Positions 33,841 to 34,771 of a stretch of DNA of 34,771 bases are shown piece by piece; the first letter of the stretch is position 1; each line of letters opens with the position of its first letter. Under the pieces are notes generated by a model. It did not search any database, was not told the DNA's origin, and worked only from the letters and a program-made list of their open reading frames with translations. The DNA is from an uncultured Methanobrevibacter sp. (GTDB lineage Archaea; Methanobacteriota; Methanobacteria; Methanobacteriales; Methanobacteriaceae): positions 1 through 34,771 of the forward strand of contig CACXWH010000014.1 of NCBI GenBank assembly GCA_902771225.1, read 5' to 3'. The position numbers and the translations under genes are program-made.

Positions 33841-34172
33841 CATGAGAAAATCCATAAATAAAGAAATAGATTCGTTCACAAAATTCCACTTACAAGAATT
33901 ATGAATTAAATATTACAACAATGCCCAATGTTATGTACTAAAGGAATCTGGAAAATACCACATAAAAAAATATTTAATGAATGGAACTATATGGAAGTGC
34001 AAACTTTAAAAATAAAGAAACAAAAATTAAAGATGTATCATATAATATTTACAGACCAATTCAAGTATTTAAAAGGATATTTTCTACAAAGTTTTTATAT
34101 CTAAATGTGATTGTAGGCATATTATATCACAAGAGTACTCAAAAACAACTCCACACAATCCTTAGAAATTAA
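33841..34172 (+). pseudogene. Frameshifted scrap resembling an AP2-like DNA-binding repeat protein
   Basis: From ATG 33851 one frame reads MRKSINKEIDS..., has an in-frame TGA at 33902, continues YYNNAQCYVLKESGKYHIKK and NGTIW, and stops. Translation then resumes one base over with YGSANFKNKETKIKDVSY and runs to 34172. The order of a Y.I.K..NG.. strand, then YGS/FGS and a KN.E.A/IK helix resembles the small AP2-type DNA-binding repeat of phage-like integrases and related proteins common in methanogen genomes. One stop and one frameshift make it non-functional. The match is weak and rests on a short pattern. The rest of the 33583-34254 gap holds two promoters and nothing else recognisable. Confidence 0.3.
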
Positions 34173-34209
34173 ATATCATCACCCATAATTGATAAATTAA
34201 AAATATAGA

Positions 34210-34219
34210 TTTATATAAT
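34210..34219 (+). promoter_or_regulatory. TATA-like box of the coiled-coil gene at 34255
   Basis: TTTATATAAT lies 36-45 bases before ATG 34255, leaving a short leader that contains the ribosome site AGGTA at 34244-34248. Confidence 0.55.
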
Positions 34220-34254
34220 ATATGTTTTATATATTATAATCATAGGTAATTTAC

Positions 34255-34771
34255 ATGACCAAAAAAAGCAAAAACTTTGATAATGTAACTGAAGAAATTG
34301 AAAACTTTCCTAAGGATTTAAATTTTGAAAAAAATACTAAAAATCAAGATTTTGATATTGATAATAAATTAAATATATATGATAACCAAATTAATTATTT
34401 AAATCAAGAAATTATTGATTTTAAAGAAATTATAAGTAAAACAAAAGAATATTTATTATTAGAACTTGAATCTAACTTAGATAAACATAAACAAATTCAA
34501 CTTAAAAATGAAAATAAATACGAAGAATTAATTATTCTTCTAAAAAATGACAACAATGATAAATTTTCTTCACTAAATGAAGAAATTGGTAAACTTAAAC
34601 AAATCATTATTGGAAAAAATGAATTAATAGAAATATTAAAAAACGAAAAAAATGAATCATATGATGAGATTAGTTTATTAAATGAAAAAATAAATACTAT
34701 TATTAAATCAAAGGATGCTGAAATTAATAAACTTAATGAAGAAAAAAATATTGAAATAAATAATTTATCAA
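34255..34771 (+). CDS. Coiled-coil protein, C-terminus beyond window
   Basis: Open from ATG 34255 (MTKKSKNFDN) to the window end, at least 172 residues. It is highly charged and rich in Asn, Lys, Glu, Ile and Leu, with long heptad-like stretches such as NQINYLNQEIIDFKEIISK and LNEEIGKLKQIIIGKNELIE. No signal peptide or membrane helix is present. In composition and style it matches the 26741 protein and the coil of the 24472-26472 glycosyltransferase. It may be another free coil or the N-terminus of a further coiled-coil glycosyltransferase; the window ends before this can be decided. Confidence 0.75.
   Translation, partial: MTKKSKNFDNVTEEIENFPKDLNFEKNTKNQDFDIDNKLNIYDNQINYLNQEIIDFKEIISKTKEYLLLELESNLDKHKQIQLKNENKYEELIILLKNDNNDKFSSLNEEIGKLKQIIIGKNELIEILKNEKNESYDEISLLNEKINTIIKSKDAEINKLNEEKNIEINNLS

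Noticed and set aside
1-34771. tRNA, rRNA, CRISPR array, replication origin or complete insertion sequence
   Set aside because: None seen on either strand; no regularly spaced repeats, no T-loop GTTC/A-type clusters and no intact transposase.

Overview
The window looks like a chromosomal piece of a low-GC, pseudomurein-walled methanogen, most likely a gut or rumen Methanobrevibacter. This rests on co-occurring family-level markers: an MreB-type actin homologue, methanopterin and methanofuran enzymes (MptD, MfnA), an archaeal-size PEP synthase, an RNase HII, an archaeal sortase and a large secreted beta-helix/Ig-repeat adhesin-like protein. Starts have archaeal TATA-like boxes and purine-rich ribosome sites, and there is no sign of bacterial -35/-10 promoters. 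No tRNA, rRNA, CRISPR array or intact insertion sequence was seen.

Layout. 1-2.9 kb: a minus-strand block of an uncharacterised gene, mreB, rnhB and an ExbB/TolQ-like gene, with a strong hairpin/oligo-T terminator after mreB. 3.3-5.6 kb: a plus-strand operon of a one-pass membrane protein with a SAF/CpaB-like part, a sortase, and mptD. 5.6-9.1 kb: mfnA (convergent with mptD) and ppsA. 9.2-10.5 kb: a small two-gene unit resembling toxin/antitoxin (DUF4258-like plus DUF2283-like), flanked by a 43-bp imperfect direct repeat. 10.6-13.0 kb: the adhesin-like protein. 13.1-18.9 kb: minus-strand nucleotide-sugar genes, namely two different UDP-sugar dehydrogenases and rmlA-rmlC-rmlB without rmlD, interrupted by a dead hexapeptide acyltransferase.

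18.9 kb to the end is a very AT-rich envelope-polymer island. It starts with a GpsA-type glycerol-3-phosphate dehydrogenase translationally close to a LicC-like nucleotidyltransferase. Then come an SGNH (AlgX/AlgJ-like) acyltransferase-type gene that has lost its start, a methyltransferase/coiled-coil protein, two paralogous coiled-coil double GT2 glycosyltransferases, separate coiled-coil proteins, and a two-gene operon of a CDP-glycerol glycerophosphotransferase-like (TagB/TagF) enzyme plus a GT2 enzyme. Gene scraps lie between these genes.

Read together, the island could encode a glycerol-phosphate-containing, teichoic-acid-like, possibly acylated wall polymer in an archaeon. GpsA would supply sn-glycerol-3-phosphate (the opposite stereochemistry to archaeal lipids), the nucleotidyltransferase would activate it, and the TagF-like enzyme would polymerise or attach it to glycans built by the GT2 proteins from UDP-sugar acids and dTDP-sugars. 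A short HY..G..EGR-type module recurs in three otherwise unrelated enzymes of the island, and coiled coils recur in at least five of its products, suggesting a physically assembled glycan factory. The enzyme families are read from motifs; the polymer itself is inference.
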